A DNA stretch of 64,000 nucleotides from an uncultured Bradyrhizobium sp. (GTDB lineage Bacteria; Pseudomonadota; Alphaproteobacteria; Rhizobiales; Xanthobacteraceae). The stretch covers positions 1 through 64,000 of the forward strand of contig NZ_CAKZHY010000092.1 of the NCBI RefSeq assembly GCF_936928535.1, written 5' to 3'. The notes beneath the pieces were generated by a model. The model saw only the letters and a list, made by a program, of their open reading frames with translations. It did no database searches and was not told the origin of the DNA. Shown one piece after another: positions 8,456 to 18,844 of the stretch. The position numbers and the translations under genes are program-made. How positions within the stretch are numbered: the first letter of the stretch is position 1; every line of letters begins with the position of its first letter.

Positions 8456-10285
8456 CTAGTGATTATCCCGCGGCACACCAAACGCCGCGGCGACGTTCTG
8501 GTAGCGCGTGGCGAGCTCCATGCAGGCGCCGGTCGCGTGCTGGCCGACGGTGTTGCGGTAGATCTCCTGCCACGGCGTCTGGTTCGGCGGATGCTTGAAG
8601 CCGCCGGCGGCCTTGAGCTCGGCGTGGCGCTTCTTCAGCTCCTCGTCCGAGATCAGGATGTTGGCGCTGCCCTTGTTGAGGTCGACGCGGACCCTGTCGC
8701 CGGTCTTCAGGATCGCCAGTCCGCCGTTGCCGGCGGCTTCCGGCGAGGCGTTCAGGATCGAGGGCGAGCCCGAGGTGCCGGACTGGCGGCCGTCGCCGAT
8801 GCAGGGCAGGGACAGGATGCCGCGCTTGATCAGGGCGGTCGGGGGCTGCATGTTCACGACCTCGGCGCCGCCGGGATAGCCGATCGGGCCGGTGCCGCGG
8901 ATGAACAGCACGCAGTGCTCATCGATGTCGAGCGAGGCATCGTCGATCCGCGCGTGATAATCCTCCGGACCCTCGAACACGATGGCGCGGCCTTCGAAGG
9001 CGTTCAGATCCTTCGGGTTGTTCAAGTAGCGATCGCGGAATTCCTTGGAGATCACACTGGTCTTCATGATCGCGGAATCGAACAGATTGCCCCGGAGCAC
9101 CAGGAAGCCGGCATCCTTCACCAGCGGCTTGTCGTAGGTCCAGATCACGTCGTTGTCGGGGGCCGGCGCATCCTTGCAGTTCTCGCCGATGCCGCGGCCG
9201 TTGACAGTGACCGCGTCCTCATGGATGCGCTTGTGCTTCATGAGCTCGCGCACGACGGCAGGGACGCCACCAGCGCGATGGAATTCCTCGCCGAGATAGA
9301 ATCCGGCTGGCTGCATGTTGACGAGCAGCGGCACGTCGTGGCCGAATTTCTGCCAATCGTCGATCGAGAGCTCGACGCCGATGTGGCGGGCCAGCGCATT
9401 GATGTGGATCGGCGCGTTGGTCGAGCCGCCAATCGCCGAATTGATGACGATGCAATTCTCGAACGCCTTGCGCGTCAGGATGTCCGACGGCTTGAGGTCT
9501 TCCCAGACCATCTCGACGATGCGCTTGCCGGTCTCATAGGCGATCTGGCCGCGCTCGCGATAGGGGGCGGGAATCGCCGCACAGCCCGGCAGCGAGAAGC
9601 CGAGCGCTTCGGCAAGCCCGTTCATCGTCGAGGCCGTGCCCATGGTGTTGCAATGGCCGACCGACGGCGCCGAGGACGCCACGATCTCCATGAATTCCTC
9701 ATAGTCGATCTCACCGGCGGCAAGCCGCTCGCGCGACTTCCAGACGATGGTGCCGGACCCGGTGCGCTCGCCATTGTGCCAGCCGTTCAGCATCGGGCCG
9801 CCCGACAGCACGATAGCGGGCAGGTTGACGGTCGCAGCCGCCATCATGCAGGCGGGTGTGGTCTTGTCGCAGCCGGTGGTCAGCACCACGCCGTCGAGCG
9901 GATAGCCGTAGAGGACTTCGACCAGGCCAAGATAAGCGAGGTTGCGGTCGAGCGCCGCGGTCGGGCGCTTGCCGGTCTCCTGGATCGGGTGGGTCGGGAA
10001 TTCCATCGCAATGCCGCCGGCCTCGCGGATGCCCTCGCGGACGCGGTGGGCCAGCTCGATATGGTGGCGGTTGCAGGGCGAGAGGTCGTTGCCGGTCTGG
10101 GCGATGCCGATGATCGGCTTGCCGGATTGCAGCTCGGCGCGGGTGAGGCCGAAATTCAGATAGCGCTCCATATAGAGCGCGGTCATGCCCGGATTATGCG
10201 GATTGTTGAACCAGTCCTGCGAGCGAAGATGACGGCGGGTGCCGTTGCCGGCGGGCGCGTGCCCATTGGTTGGCTTTTTTGTCAT
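8456..10285 (-). CDS. IlvD/Edd-family sugar-acid dehydratase, pentonate type
   Basis: Dehydrates a sugar acid to its 2-keto-3-deoxy acid using an Fe-S cluster and a divalent metal. At 609 residues the three cluster cysteines are C71, C139 and C212; the spacing 68 and 73 matches, as I recall, L-arabinonate dehydratase (C59/C127/C200). K141 in GCDKTTPAC is the expected carbamylated lysine and [12 protein letters not shown] carries the catalytic serine. The overall sequence, down to its PRDNH end, recalls xylonate dehydratases, so xylonate, arabinonate, galactonate and related acids are all possible; biosynthetic IlvD is unlikely given the context. It heads the minus-strand arm, with a LacI-type operator about 155 bp upstream. 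Confidence 0.9.
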   Translation of the reverse strand: MTKKPTNGHAPAGNGTRRHLRSQDWFNNPHNPGMTALYMERYLNFGLTRAELQSGKPIIGIAQTGNDLSPCNRHHIELAHRVREGIREAGGIAMEFPTHPIQETGKRPTAALDRNLAYLGLVEVLYGYPLDGVVLTTGCDKTTPACMMAAATVNLPAIVLSGGPMLNGWHNGERTGSGTIVWKSRERLAAGEIDYEEFMEIVASSAPSVGHCNTMGTASTMNGLAEALGFSLPGCAAIPAPYRERGQIAYETGKRIVEMVWEDLKPSDILTRKAFENCIVINSAIGGSTNAPIHINALARHIGVELSIDDWQKFGHDVPLLVNMQPAGFYLGEEFHRAGGVPAVVRELMKHKRIHEDAVTVNGRGIGENCKDAPAPDNDVIWTYDKPLVKDAGFLVLRGNLFDSAIMKTSVISKEFRDRYLNNPKDLNAFEGRAIVFEGPEDYHARIDDASLDIDEHCVLFIRGTGPIGYPGGAEVVNMQPPTALIKRGILSLPCIGDGRQSGTSGSPSILNASPEAAGNGGLAILKTGDRVRVDLNKGSANILISDEELKKRHAELKAAGGFKHPPNQTPWQEIYRNTVGQHATGACMELATRYQNVAAAFGVPRDNH

Positions 10286-10427
10286 GGGGTTTCTCCTTCA
10301 ATGCAAACGCACTTGTCGACATCCGGCTTGCCGACGTCCGGGATGTCGGTTGGTGCGCTGCCCGGCAGCGCGAGCATGTCGTGGCGGCCCGCCCGCTGGC
10401 GAACGTTCCTCAGGGTTGCGATCTTAC

Positions 10428-11525
10428 TCACGGGTCGTTGGTAACGCTATCATTTTGTACGGCCGGCACCCATTCGCCTGCGCGGGGGCTCGCCATTGGC
10501 CGTTGCGCCTGCGAACTCTGCCGCTCGATGACCATGAAGCCGAGATCGAGCACAGGTTTTTCGGGACGCTTTCCCTCGATCGCCTCGATCAGCATCGCAG
10601 CAGCTGTGCTGCCCATCTCGTAACGGTTGGTCCGCACGCTTGTCAGCGTCGGCACCGCGGAGGCCATGAATTCGAGGTCGTTGAAGCCGACGATCGCGAT
10701 CTGATCCGGGACCGGGATGTCGCGGCGGCGGCATTCGAAGAGAACGCCGAGCGCAAGGTCGTCATTGGCGCAGAACACCGCGTCGATGTCGCTCTCGCGT
10801 GCGACCAGATCGGCGAACAGCGCGCCACCAAGCGTGACCGAGGTCGGCGTCGCCGTCGTCACGATCAATCTTTGGTCGAACAGGCCGGCGTCCTTCATGG
10901 CTGCGACATAGCCGTCGAGGCGGCGCTGCACCCGGGGGTCCATGCGGGCGCCGACGAAGCCGATCCTGCGGCGGCCCTGCGCGAACAGATGGGCGATTGC
11001 CGCGCGCGCTGCATCATAGTGGGAAAAGCCGATCATCATGTCGACCGGATTGGGCCCGATCTCCATGATCTGCACGATCGGGCAGTCGGCAGCCTCCAGC
11101 ATCGCGCGGGATTCGGTGGTCTGGTCGATGCCCGTGACGATCAGTCCCGCCGGCTTCTGCGCCAGAAACAGGCGCAGCAGCTTCTCCTCCTGGAGAATGG
11201 AGTAGCGCGTGTTGGACAGCTGGATCGAGTAGCGGCTGCCTTCGGAGGCGTCATAGATCCCGCGCAGCACGTCGGAAAACACGTTGTTGGTCAGTGACGG
11301 AATCAAGACACCGATCACTTCGGTGCGCTGCGAGGCCAGCGCGCGTGCCGCAAGATTGGGCACGTAGCCGAGCTCCCGAGCCGCGCTTTCGACCCGCGTC
11401 CGCTTGGCCACCGACAGCGCCTCAGGATTGCGGAAGAAGCGGGACGCGGTTATCGGGCTGACGCCGGCCAGCTCGGCGACTTCCGCTAACCGAATCTTGC
11501 CCGACTTGGTGCGCTTTCGACCCAT
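10428..11525 (-). CDS. LacI-family transcriptional regulator
   Basis: A 365-residue LacI/GalR-type regulator. The helix-turn-helix with hinge covers about residues 11-65 (VAELAGVSPITASRFFRNPE, then LAARALASQRT), followed by a periplasmic-binding-protein-like effector domain. It closely resembles the GntR/IdnR-like subgroup that senses sugar acids. It lies between the dehydratase arm and the divergent ABC-transporter arm, and a consensus LacI operator occurs on each side of the gene, which argues that it controls both arms and itself. The 142-bp gap to the dehydratase start holds nothing else I can name. Confidence 0.92.
   Translation of the reverse strand: MGRKRTKSGKIRLAEVAELAGVSPITASRFFRNPEALSVAKRTRVESAARELGYVPNLAARALASQRTEVIGVLIPSLTNNVFSDVLRGIYDASEGSRYSIQLSNTRYSILQEEKLLRLFLAQKPAGLIVTGIDQTTESRAMLEAADCPIVQIMEIGPNPVDMMIGFSHYDAARAAIAHLFAQGRRRIGFVGARMDPRVQRRLDGYVAAMKDAGLFDQRLIVTTATPTSVTLGGALFADLVARESDIDAVFCANDDLALGVLFECRRRDIPVPDQIAIVGFNDLEFMASAVPTLTSVRTNRYEMGSTAAAMLIEAIEGKRPEKPVLDLGFMVIERQSSQAQRPMASPRAGEWVPAVQNDSVTNDP
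10439..10452. promoter_or_regulatory. LacI-type operator, dehydratase side
   Basis: TGGTAACGCTATCA fits the LacI/GalR-family pattern TGNNANCGNTNNCA at every fixed position. It overlaps the last codons of the regulator gene and sits about 155 bp upstream of the dehydratase start, so it can serve the minus-strand arm. Confidence 0.72.
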
Positions 11526-11567
11526 TTGTTGCTCTTAACACAGCCGATCCCGCAAACAAAGGATCGT

Positions 11568-11581
11568 TGACAGCGCTACCA
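11568..11581. promoter_or_regulatory. LacI-type operator, transporter side
   Basis: TGACAGCGCTACCA also fits TGNNANCGNTNNCA completely and shares the core ACGCTA/GCGCTA with the other site. It lies between the divergent regulator (start 11525) and ABC ATPase (start 11730) genes, a position suited to control of both. Confidence 0.72.
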
Positions 11582-11729
11582 GCAGCGACTAACCAAAGAC
11601 AAATTGCCAAACCCGCACAAACTGCTGACAATGTCGCCTGTTAAGAGGGCTTCGGGTCGGCGAAGTTCAGAAAAAACAAGACGGTGGCGGCGCGACAGGT
11701 GCGTCGTCTAAGTCGAAGGAGGGAGCTAG

Positions 11730-12791
<1,062 letters not shown>

Positions 12792-12837
12792 CGACTTCAG
12801 AACGACCAAATACAATCAAAAAATCAGGGAGAGAACG

Positions 12838-14151
12838 ATGAGCGATTTCGACAGGCGAAGTGTGCTTAAAGCCGGCCTGGGCGGTGCAGCGTTGCTGGTT
12901 GGCCCGGGCGTCGTCCCCGTCCGGGCTGCGGAGTGGACCAACACCCCGGAGCCGAATGCCTCCATCCGCGTGCTGCGCTGGAAGCAGTTCATCCAGGCCG
13001 AGTTCGACAAGTTCGCCGAGCAGACCAAGAAGTTCTCGGAGAAGACCGGCATCAAGGTCAAGCTCGAGGCCGAGAGCTGGGAAGACATCCGCCCGAAGGC
13101 CGCGGTCGCCGCCAATGTCGGCGCCGGCCCCGACCTCATCATCGGTACGCTCGATGATCCCCACAAATTCCCGGAGAAGCTGATCGACGTCACCGACGTC
13201 GCCCAATATCTCGGGGCCCAATATGGCGGCTGGTATCCGGTCGCCGAGAAGTACGGCAGGAAGGGAAGCAACTGGATCGCAATTCCGCAAGGCGCGACCG
13301 GTGGCTGCCTGAACTACCGCATCAGCCACATGAAGGCCGCCGGCTTCGAGCAATTCCCGAAGGACACCGATGGCTTCCTCAAGCTGTGCCAGGCGCTGAA
13401 GAAGAACAACACGCCGGCCGGCTTCGCGCTCGGTCATGCCACGGGCGATGCCAACGGCTGGTGCCAGTGGGCGCTGTGGGCATTTGGCGGCAAGGTTGTC
13501 AACGAGAAGAACGAAGTCGTGCTCGATTCGCCGGAAACGATCGCGGCACTCGAATACGTCAAGCAGCTCTACGCGACGTTCATTCCGGGCGTGCTGTCGT
13601 GGAACGACTCGAACAACAACAAGGCCTTCCTCAATGGCGAGCTCAGTCTCACCCTGAACGGTATCTCGATCTGGACCGTCGGCAAGAACTCCCCTGATCC
13701 GAAGCAGCAGGAGATCGCCAAGGACATGGATCATGCGCCGATGCCGATCGGTCCGGTGGGTAAGCCGACCGAGCAGCAGAACATCCTGGTCTACTACGGC
13801 TATAAGCATTCGAAGTATCCGAAGGCCGTCAAGGAATACATCAAGTTCATGATGGACAAGGAGAATTACGACGCCTGGGAGGTCGCCTCGAACGGCTACG
13901 TCTCGCCGCCGCTCCCGGCCTACAATGACAACCCGGTCTGGACCTCCGATCCCAAGATCACGCCGTACCGCGACTGCCTCAAGCGCTGCCTGGACAATGG
14001 CTATGCCGGCGATCTCGGCTACGCCTCGGCCGCCGTCATGGGCGACTTCGTGGTGGTCGACATGTTCGCCGAAGCCGCCTCCGGCTCGGCCACGCCGCAG
14101 GAAGCCGCCAAGCGCGCTGCCGAGCGCGCCAAGCGCTACTATCAGGTCTGA
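12838..14151 (+). CDS. Sugar ABC transporter substrate-binding protein
   Basis: Periplasmic solute-binding protein of the COG1653 type, 437 residues. I chose ATG at 12838 because AGGGAGAG precedes it and the protein then starts with a twin-arginine-like leader (DRRSVLKAG, then a hydrophobic stretch and AAE cleavage region at about residue 30). Export through Tat would mean it folds before transport, as seen in several rhizobial sugar-binding proteins. It lies between the ATPase and permease genes. The ligand cannot be read from the sequence. Confidence 0.92.
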   Translation: MSDFDRRSVLKAGLGGAALLVGPGVVPVRAAEWTNTPEPNASIRVLRWKQFIQAEFDKFAEQTKKFSEKTGIKVKLEAESWEDIRPKAAVAANVGAGPDLIIGTLDDPHKFPEKLIDVTDVAQYLGAQYGGWYPVAEKYGRKGSNWIAIPQGATGGCLNYRISHMKAAGFEQFPKDTDGFLKLCQALKKNNTPAGFALGHATGDANGWCQWALWAFGGKVVNEKNEVVLDSPETIAALEYVKQLYATFIPGVLSWNDSNNNKAFLNGELSLTLNGISIWTVGKNSPDPKQQEIAKDMDHAPMPIGPVGKPTEQQNILVYYGYKHSKYPKAVKEYIKFMMDKENYDAWEVASNGYVSPPLPAYNDNPVWTSDPKITPYRDCLKRCLDNGYAGDLGYASAAVMGDFVVVDMFAEAASGSATPQEAAKRAAERAKRYYQV

Positions 14152-14218
14152 TCCGCTACAGGCGGCGGCGTCCAGTCTGCTGGGCGCCGCCGTCGTCGTT
14201 CCTTGAGGGGAGTTCGAC

Positions 14219-15166
14219 ATGGCAGTCATTGCCGAACCCGTCGCTGCGCAGGTCAAGCGCAGCAGCCTGTGGACCAGGGCGTTCGAGAGCCGGAATTTTC
14301 TCGGCGCCATGTTCATGGTGCCGGCAATCGCCATCCTGATCCTGTTTCTGGCTTATCCGCTGGCGCTCGGATTCTGGCTCGGCATGACCGACACCAAGAT
14401 CGGCGGCGTCGGCCGTTTCATCGGTTTCCAGAACTTCGTCTCGCTGTCCAAGGACAGCGTGTTCTGGCTGTCGGTGTTCAACACCATTTTCTACACGGTG
14501 TTCGCCAGCATCGTGAAATTCGCGATCGGGCTTTACCTCGCGCTGCTGCTCAACGAGCGGCTGCCGTTCAAGTCGATGGTCCGCGCCATCGTGCTGTTGC
14601 CCTTCGTGGTGCCGACCGTGCTGTCGGCGATCGCGTTCTGGTGGATCTATGACAGCCAGTTCTCGATCATCTCCTGGGTGCTGATCAAGGCCGGCATTCT
14701 GACCCACTACATCGATTTCCTCGGCGATCCCTGGAATGCGCGCTGGTCGGTCGTGCTCGCCAATATCTGGCGCGGCGTGCCGTTCGTGGCGATCACGCTG
14801 CTGGCGGGATTGCAGACCATCTCGCCCTCGCTTTACGAGGCCGCCAATCTCGACGGCGCCACCAACATGCAGCGCTTCCGTCACATCACGCTGCCGATGC
14901 TGTCGCCGATCATTGCAGTGGTGATGACGTTCTCGGTGCTGATGACGTTCACCGACTTCCAGCTGATCTACACCATCACGCGGGGCGGGCCGATCAACGC
15001 CACGCATCTGATGGCGACGCTGTCGTTCCAGCGCGCCATTACCGGTGGCAACCTTGGCGAGGGCGCGGCGATCTCCAATGCGATGATCCCGTTCCTGGTC
15101 GCTGCAATCCTGCTCAGCTTCTTCGGGCTTCAGCGCTCGCGCTGGCAGCAGGGCGGAAGGGACTGA
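14219..15166 (+). CDS. Sugar ABC transporter permease (MalF type)
   Basis: Inner-membrane permease with about six helices, 315 residues. The cytoplasmic EAA loop is visible as EAANLDGATNMQRFRHITLPM at about residues 207-226, where it contacts the ATPase. AGGGGAG precedes the ATG. The second permease starts 2 bp after the stop, so the two are translationally coupled and form the membrane channel of this importer. Confidence 0.93.
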   Translation: MAVIAEPVAAQVKRSSLWTRAFESRNFLGAMFMVPAIAILILFLAYPLALGFWLGMTDTKIGGVGRFIGFQNFVSLSKDSVFWLSVFNTIFYTVFASIVKFAIGLYLALLLNERLPFKSMVRAIVLLPFVVPTVLSAIAFWWIYDSQFSIISWVLIKAGILTHYIDFLGDPWNARWSVVLANIWRGVPFVAITLLAGLQTISPSLYEAANLDGATNMQRFRHITLPMLSPIIAVVMTFSVLMTFTDFQLIYTITRGGPINATHLMATLSFQRAITGGNLGEGAAISNAMIPFLVAAILLSFFGLQRSRWQQGGRD

Positions 15167-15168
15167 CC

Positions 15169-16044
15169 ATGACCACTGTGGACGACCAAAGCGTCGGAAT
15201 GGACTATCTGGAAAGCTTCCCGAAGAAGTTTCTCCGGGTTTACCTCCCGCTCGGCCTGATCATCTTCTTCCTGCTGTTTCCGTTTTACTGGATGGCGGTG
15301 ACGACGTTCAAACCCGATGCGGAGATGTACGATTACGAGAAGTACAATCCGTTCCTGATTGCGCATCCGACGCTGGAGCATATCAAGAAGCTGTTCTTCG
15401 ACACCGACTATCCGCTGTGGATGTGGAACACCGTGATCGTCTCGGTGTCCTCGACCTTCATCTCCCTGTTCGCCAGTGTCTGCGCGGCTTACGCGATCGA
15501 GCGTCTGCGCTACACCGGCTCGCGTTATATTGGGCTGGCGATCTTCCTCGGCTATCTCGTGCCCCCCTCGATCCTGTTCATTCCGCTGGCAGCGATCGTG
15601 TTCCAGCTCGGCCTGTTCGACGGCAATCTGGCGCTGATCCTGACCTATCCAACCTTCCTGATCCCGTTCTGCACCTGGCTGCTGATGGGCTATTTCCGCA
15701 CCATTCCCTATGAGCTGGAGGAATGCGCGCTGATCGACGGGGCCACGCGGCTGCAGATCCTGGTCAAGATCACGCTTCCTTTGTCTCTGCCGGGAGTGAT
15801 CTCGGCCGGCATCTTCGCCTTCACCTTGTCCTGGAACGAGTTCATCTACGCGCTGACCTTCATCTCCTCCTCGGAGAACAAGACGATTCCCGTCGGCGCG
15901 ATCACCGAGCTCGTCAACGGCGACGTCTACCATTGGGGCGCCTTGATGGCGGCGGCCCTGACTGGCTCGGTTCCCGTAGTTATCCTTTATTCCTTCTTCG
16001 TAGAGTACTATGTGTCGGCGATGACCGGCGCCGTGAAGGAATGA
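15169..16044 (+). CDS. Sugar ABC transporter permease (MalG type)
   Basis: Second permease of the importer, 291 residues with about six membrane helices. The EAA-like loop ECALIDGATRLQILVKITLP lies at about residues 185-204. It completes the ATPase, binding protein, permease, permease set. A 76-bp gap separates it from the DenD-like dehydrogenase gene, which continues on the same strand and is probably part of the same transcript. Confidence 0.93.
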   Translation: MTTVDDQSVGMDYLESFPKKFLRVYLPLGLIIFFLLFPFYWMAVTTFKPDAEMYDYEKYNPFLIAHPTLEHIKKLFFDTDYPLWMWNTVIVSVSSTFISLFASVCAAYAIERLRYTGSRYIGLAIFLGYLVPPSILFIPLAAIVFQLGLFDGNLALILTYPTFLIPFCTWLLMGYFRTIPYELEECALIDGATRLQILVKITLPLSLPGVISAGIFAFTLSWNEFIYALTFISSSENKTIPVGAITELVNGDVYHWGALMAAALTGSVPVVILYSFFVEYYVSAMTGAVKE

Positions 16045-16120
16045 TCAGCGGGGCCTGCCTGGAGACGCGCCACCACGTTTCAAGAGCGGCGCGTTCCAGC
16101 CAATAAGAAGGAGTAGGCTC

Positions 16121-17107
16121 TTGCACATTCTGGTTCTGGGCGCTGCCGGCATGGTCGGCCGCAAATTGTGTGAACGTCTCTTGCGCGACGGCCGTCTCGG
16201 CAAGAGCGACATCACCAAATTGACCATGCACGACGTGGTCGAGCCCAAGAAGCCGGAGAAGGCCGGTTTTGCCGTCGAGACCGTCTCGGGCGATTTTGCC
16301 GTGCCGGGTGCGGCCGAGAAGCTGATCGCCGGCCGTCCCGACGTGATCTTCCATCTCGCCGCGATCGTCTCGGGCGAAGCCGAGCTCGATTTCGACAAGG
16401 GCTATCGCATCAATCTCGACGGCACTCGTATGCTGCTCGACGCTGTCAGGCTGGTCGGCGGCGGCTACAAGCCGCGCGTCGTGTTCACGTCCTCGATCGC
16501 GGTGTTTGGTGCACCGTTCCCGGACGCGATCGGCGACGAGTTCTTCCACACCCCGCTGCTCAGCTATGGCACCCAGAAGGCCATCGGCGAGCTGCTGCTC
16601 GCGGACTATTCCCGCCGCGGCTTCCTCGACGGCATCGGCATCCGCTTGCCGACCATCTGCATCCGGCCCGGTCTGCCCAACAAGGCAGCATCGGGCTTCT
16701 TCTCCAACATCCTGCGCGAGCCCTTGGCCGGCAAGGAGGCGGTGCTCCCGGTCTCCGAGGACGTCCGGCACTGGCACGCCACGCCGCGCTCGGCCGTCGG
16801 TTTCCTGCTGCATGCGGGCACCATGGATCTTGCGGCCGTCGGTCCGCGCCGCAACCTGACGATGCCTGGCCTGTCCGCAACCGTCGGCGAGCAGATCGCC
16901 GCCTTGAAGCGCGTTGCCGGCGAGAAGGTTGCCGCCCGCATCAAGCGGGAGCCTGATCCTTTCATCGTCGGTATCGTCGGTGGCTGGCCGCGCAACTTCA
17001 ACCCAAAGCGGTCGCTCGAGCTCGGCTTCACCACCGCCGAGAAGACCTTTGACGATATCATCCGCATTCACATCGAAGACGAGCTCGGCGGCAACTTCGT
17101 CGCCTGA
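16121..17107 (+). CDS. NAD-dependent epimerase-type dehydrogenase, DenD-like
   Basis: Extended SDR of the epimerase family, 328 residues. It has a GAAGMVG cofactor motif at residues 7-13 and active-site residues S124/S125, Y149 and K153. Its pattern most resembles D-erythronate 2-dehydrogenase (DenD), which oxidises a four-carbon acid at C2, but a different sugar-acid substrate is possible here. The start is TTG at 16121, supported by AAGGAG seven bases upstream and by the family N-terminus MHILVLGAAG. It sits between the importer and the kinase gene, linking uptake with catabolism. Confidence 0.83.
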   Translation: MHILVLGAAGMVGRKLCERLLRDGRLGKSDITKLTMHDVVEPKKPEKAGFAVETVSGDFAVPGAAEKLIAGRPDVIFHLAAIVSGEAELDFDKGYRINLDGTRMLLDAVRLVGGGYKPRVVFTSSIAVFGAPFPDAIGDEFFHTPLLSYGTQKAIGELLLADYSRRGFLDGIGIRLPTICIRPGLPNKAASGFFSNILREPLAGKEAVLPVSEDVRHWHATPRSAVGFLLHAGTMDLAAVGPRRNLTMPGLSATVGEQIAALKRVAGEKVAARIKREPDPFIVGIVGGWPRNFNPKRSLELGFTTAEKTFDDIIRIHIEDELGGNFVA

Positions 17108-17115
17108 TCTAACCG

Positions 17116-18102
17116 ATGAACAGCGTGGATATGACGATGGCGAGCGTGGCTTGCATCGGTGAGTGCATGGTCGAGCTCCGGCAGGCTCAAGGTGGGCAGG
17201 CCGGGCAGGGCGGCGGCTTGTTCTCGCGCGGCTTCGGCGGCGACACCCTCAATACCGCGGTGTATCTGGCGCGGCTCGAGGTCAAGGTCGACTATTTCAC
17301 CGCGCTCGGCGACGACGGCATGAGCGAGGAGATGATCGCGGCCTGGAACGCCGAGGGGGTCGGCACCAGGCGTGTGGTGCGGCTGCCGGGCAAGCTGCCC
17401 GGCCTCTACATGATCCAGCTGGATGCCAATGGCGAGCGCCAGTTCTTCCACTGGCGCGACAGCGCAGCGGCGCGGCAGCTGATGAGCTTGCCGGAGACCG
17501 ACGAGTTGCTCAACTCGCTGATGAGCTACGACATCGTCTATCTCTCCGCGATCACGCTCTCGATCTACGACCCGGCCGGGCGCGATCGCCTGTTCGCGGC
17601 GATCAAGCGCGCGCGCCTGCTCGGAACGCGCTTCGTGTTCGACACCAATTTCCGCGCACGCGGCTGGCCGGATCGCGACGTCGCGCGCGAGGTGTTTGCC
17701 ACGGCGTTTGCGGCCGCCGACATCGTGCTGACCTCGACCGAGGACCTGCTTGCGCTCTATCCCGGCGAGAGCCCGGAGCAATTGATGGCGCGGATCCCGA
17801 CGCCCGAGCTGGTGTTCCGCCTTGCCGAGCCCGTCAGCCTGCTGCGCTACCCCGGCGGCACAAGCGAAGTCCGCGCCGAACCCATGACGAGGCCGGTGGT
17901 CGACACCACCGCGGCCGGCGACAGCTTTGCTGCGGCCTATATCGCGGCCCGGCTCGGCGGTTCCGATCCGGTCGAGGCGGCCCAATCAGGGCACCGGCTC
18001 GCGAGCCTGGTGATCTGCTATCCCGGCGCCATCATTCCGGGCTATGCCATGCCACCGAAGAAGCGATACCGGCCGGCGCCCACGCGCCAGGCCACGAAGT
18101 AA
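17116..18102 (+). CDS. PfkB-family sugar kinase, 2-keto-3-deoxygluconate kinase-like
   Basis: Ribokinase-fold kinase of 328 residues. The N-terminal substrate region has GFGGDTLNTAVYLARL at about residues 39-54, and the C-terminal nucleotide motif DTTAAGDSFAAAY carries the catalytic base (D of AAGDSF) at about residue 270. The neighbouring KDPG aldolase predicts that it phosphorylates 2-keto-3-deoxygluconate or a related C6 acid. It starts 8 bp after the DenD-like gene. The symbol kdgK fits but is not proven. Confidence 0.85.
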   Translation: MNSVDMTMASVACIGECMVELRQAQGGQAGQGGGLFSRGFGGDTLNTAVYLARLEVKVDYFTALGDDGMSEEMIAAWNAEGVGTRRVVRLPGKLPGLYMIQLDANGERQFFHWRDSAAARQLMSLPETDELLNSLMSYDIVYLSAITLSIYDPAGRDRLFAAIKRARLLGTRFVFDTNFRARGWPDRDVAREVFATAFAAADIVLTSTEDLLALYPGESPEQLMARIPTPELVFRLAEPVSLLRYPGGTSEVRAEPMTRPVVDTTAAGDSFAAAYIAARLGGSDPVEAAQSGHRLASLVICYPGAIIPGYAMPPKKRYRPAPTRQATK

Positions 18103-18133
18103 CGCGACCCAATCCAACGAAAAGATCCAGAAG

Positions 18134-18784
18134 ATGCCCACTGCTGCCCAACAGAATCACCTCGTCGCGCTGTTCAAGGCCGCGACCGTCATCCCCGTCC
18201 TCACCATCGAGCGCATCCAGGATGCCGTGCCGCTGGCGCAAGCGCTGGTGGCCGGCGGCGTCCGCACGTTTGAGGTGACCCTGCGCACATCGATTGCGAT
18301 CGAGGCCGCGCGGGCGATCATGTCGGAAGTCCCCGACGCGGTCGTCGGCATCGGCACAATTCTCAATCCGGCCGACTTCACCCGGGTCGAGAAGCTCGGC
18401 GTCGCCTTCGGCATCAGCCCGGGCCTGACCCCCGATCTGCTCAAGGCCGCCACCCACAGTTCATTGCCGTTCGCACCGGGCATTGCCACGGCCTCCGAGC
18501 TGATGATGGCGCTGTCCTACGGCTTCGACGTCGCCAAATTCTTCCCGGCCGAGCAGGCTGGCGGCATCAAGGGACTGCGCTCGCTGGGTGGGCCGTTCCC
18601 CAACGTGCGGTTTTGCCCGACCGGCGGGGTTGGCGAGGCCAATGCGGCCACCTGGTTGGCCGAACCCAATGTGGTCGCGGTCGGCGGTTCCTGGCTGTGC
18701 CCGACGGCGGAGATCAAGGCGGGGAACTGGGCCGGCATAACTGCCATCTGCCAGCGCACCCTCCAGGCCCTTAAACCAGCGTGA
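18134..18784 (+). CDS. eda: 2-keto-3-deoxy-6-phosphogluconate aldolase
   Basis: Class I aldolase that splits KDPG to pyruvate and glyceraldehyde-3-phosphate. The 216 residues start at ATG 18134, and an upstream in-frame GTG at 18044 would overlap the kinase gene. Catalytic residues are E47 in TFEVTLRTS, R51, and the Schiff-base K135 in AKFFPAE, numbering within two residues of E. coli Eda (E45, K133). GIGTILNP and PTGGVG phosphate loops are present. It is the last gene of the plus arm. If the dehydratase product is a C6 acid, kinase plus aldolase complete an Entner-Doudoroff-like route. Confidence 0.9.
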   Translation: MPTAAQQNHLVALFKAATVIPVLTIERIQDAVPLAQALVAGGVRTFEVTLRTSIAIEAARAIMSEVPDAVVGIGTILNPADFTRVEKLGVAFGISPGLTPDLLKAATHSSLPFAPGIATASELMMALSYGFDVAKFFPAEQAGGIKGLRSLGGPFPNVRFCPTGGVGEANAATWLAEPNVVAVGGSWLCPTAEIKAGNWAGITAICQRTLQALKPA

Positions 18785-18811
18785 AGTCTTGCCATCCCTG
18801 GGCTAAGACTT
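18784..18811 (+). terminator. Hairpin after the sugar-acid operon
   Basis: AAGTCTT pairs with AAGACTT across 14 bases that contain a further CCA/TGG pair, directly at the end of the aldolase gene. No clear U-tract follows, so it may be a weak or Rho-assisted terminator. Confidence 0.4.
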
Positions 18812-18844
18812 AGGTCAGCAAGAGACCGCCAGGGAGAGAAGGCC

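Noticed and set aside
7955..10444. 829-codon open frame on the plus strand
   Set aside because: It is antisense to the SDR and dehydratase genes, Arg/Asp/Gly-rich and without domains; the opposite strand shows complete enzyme motifs.
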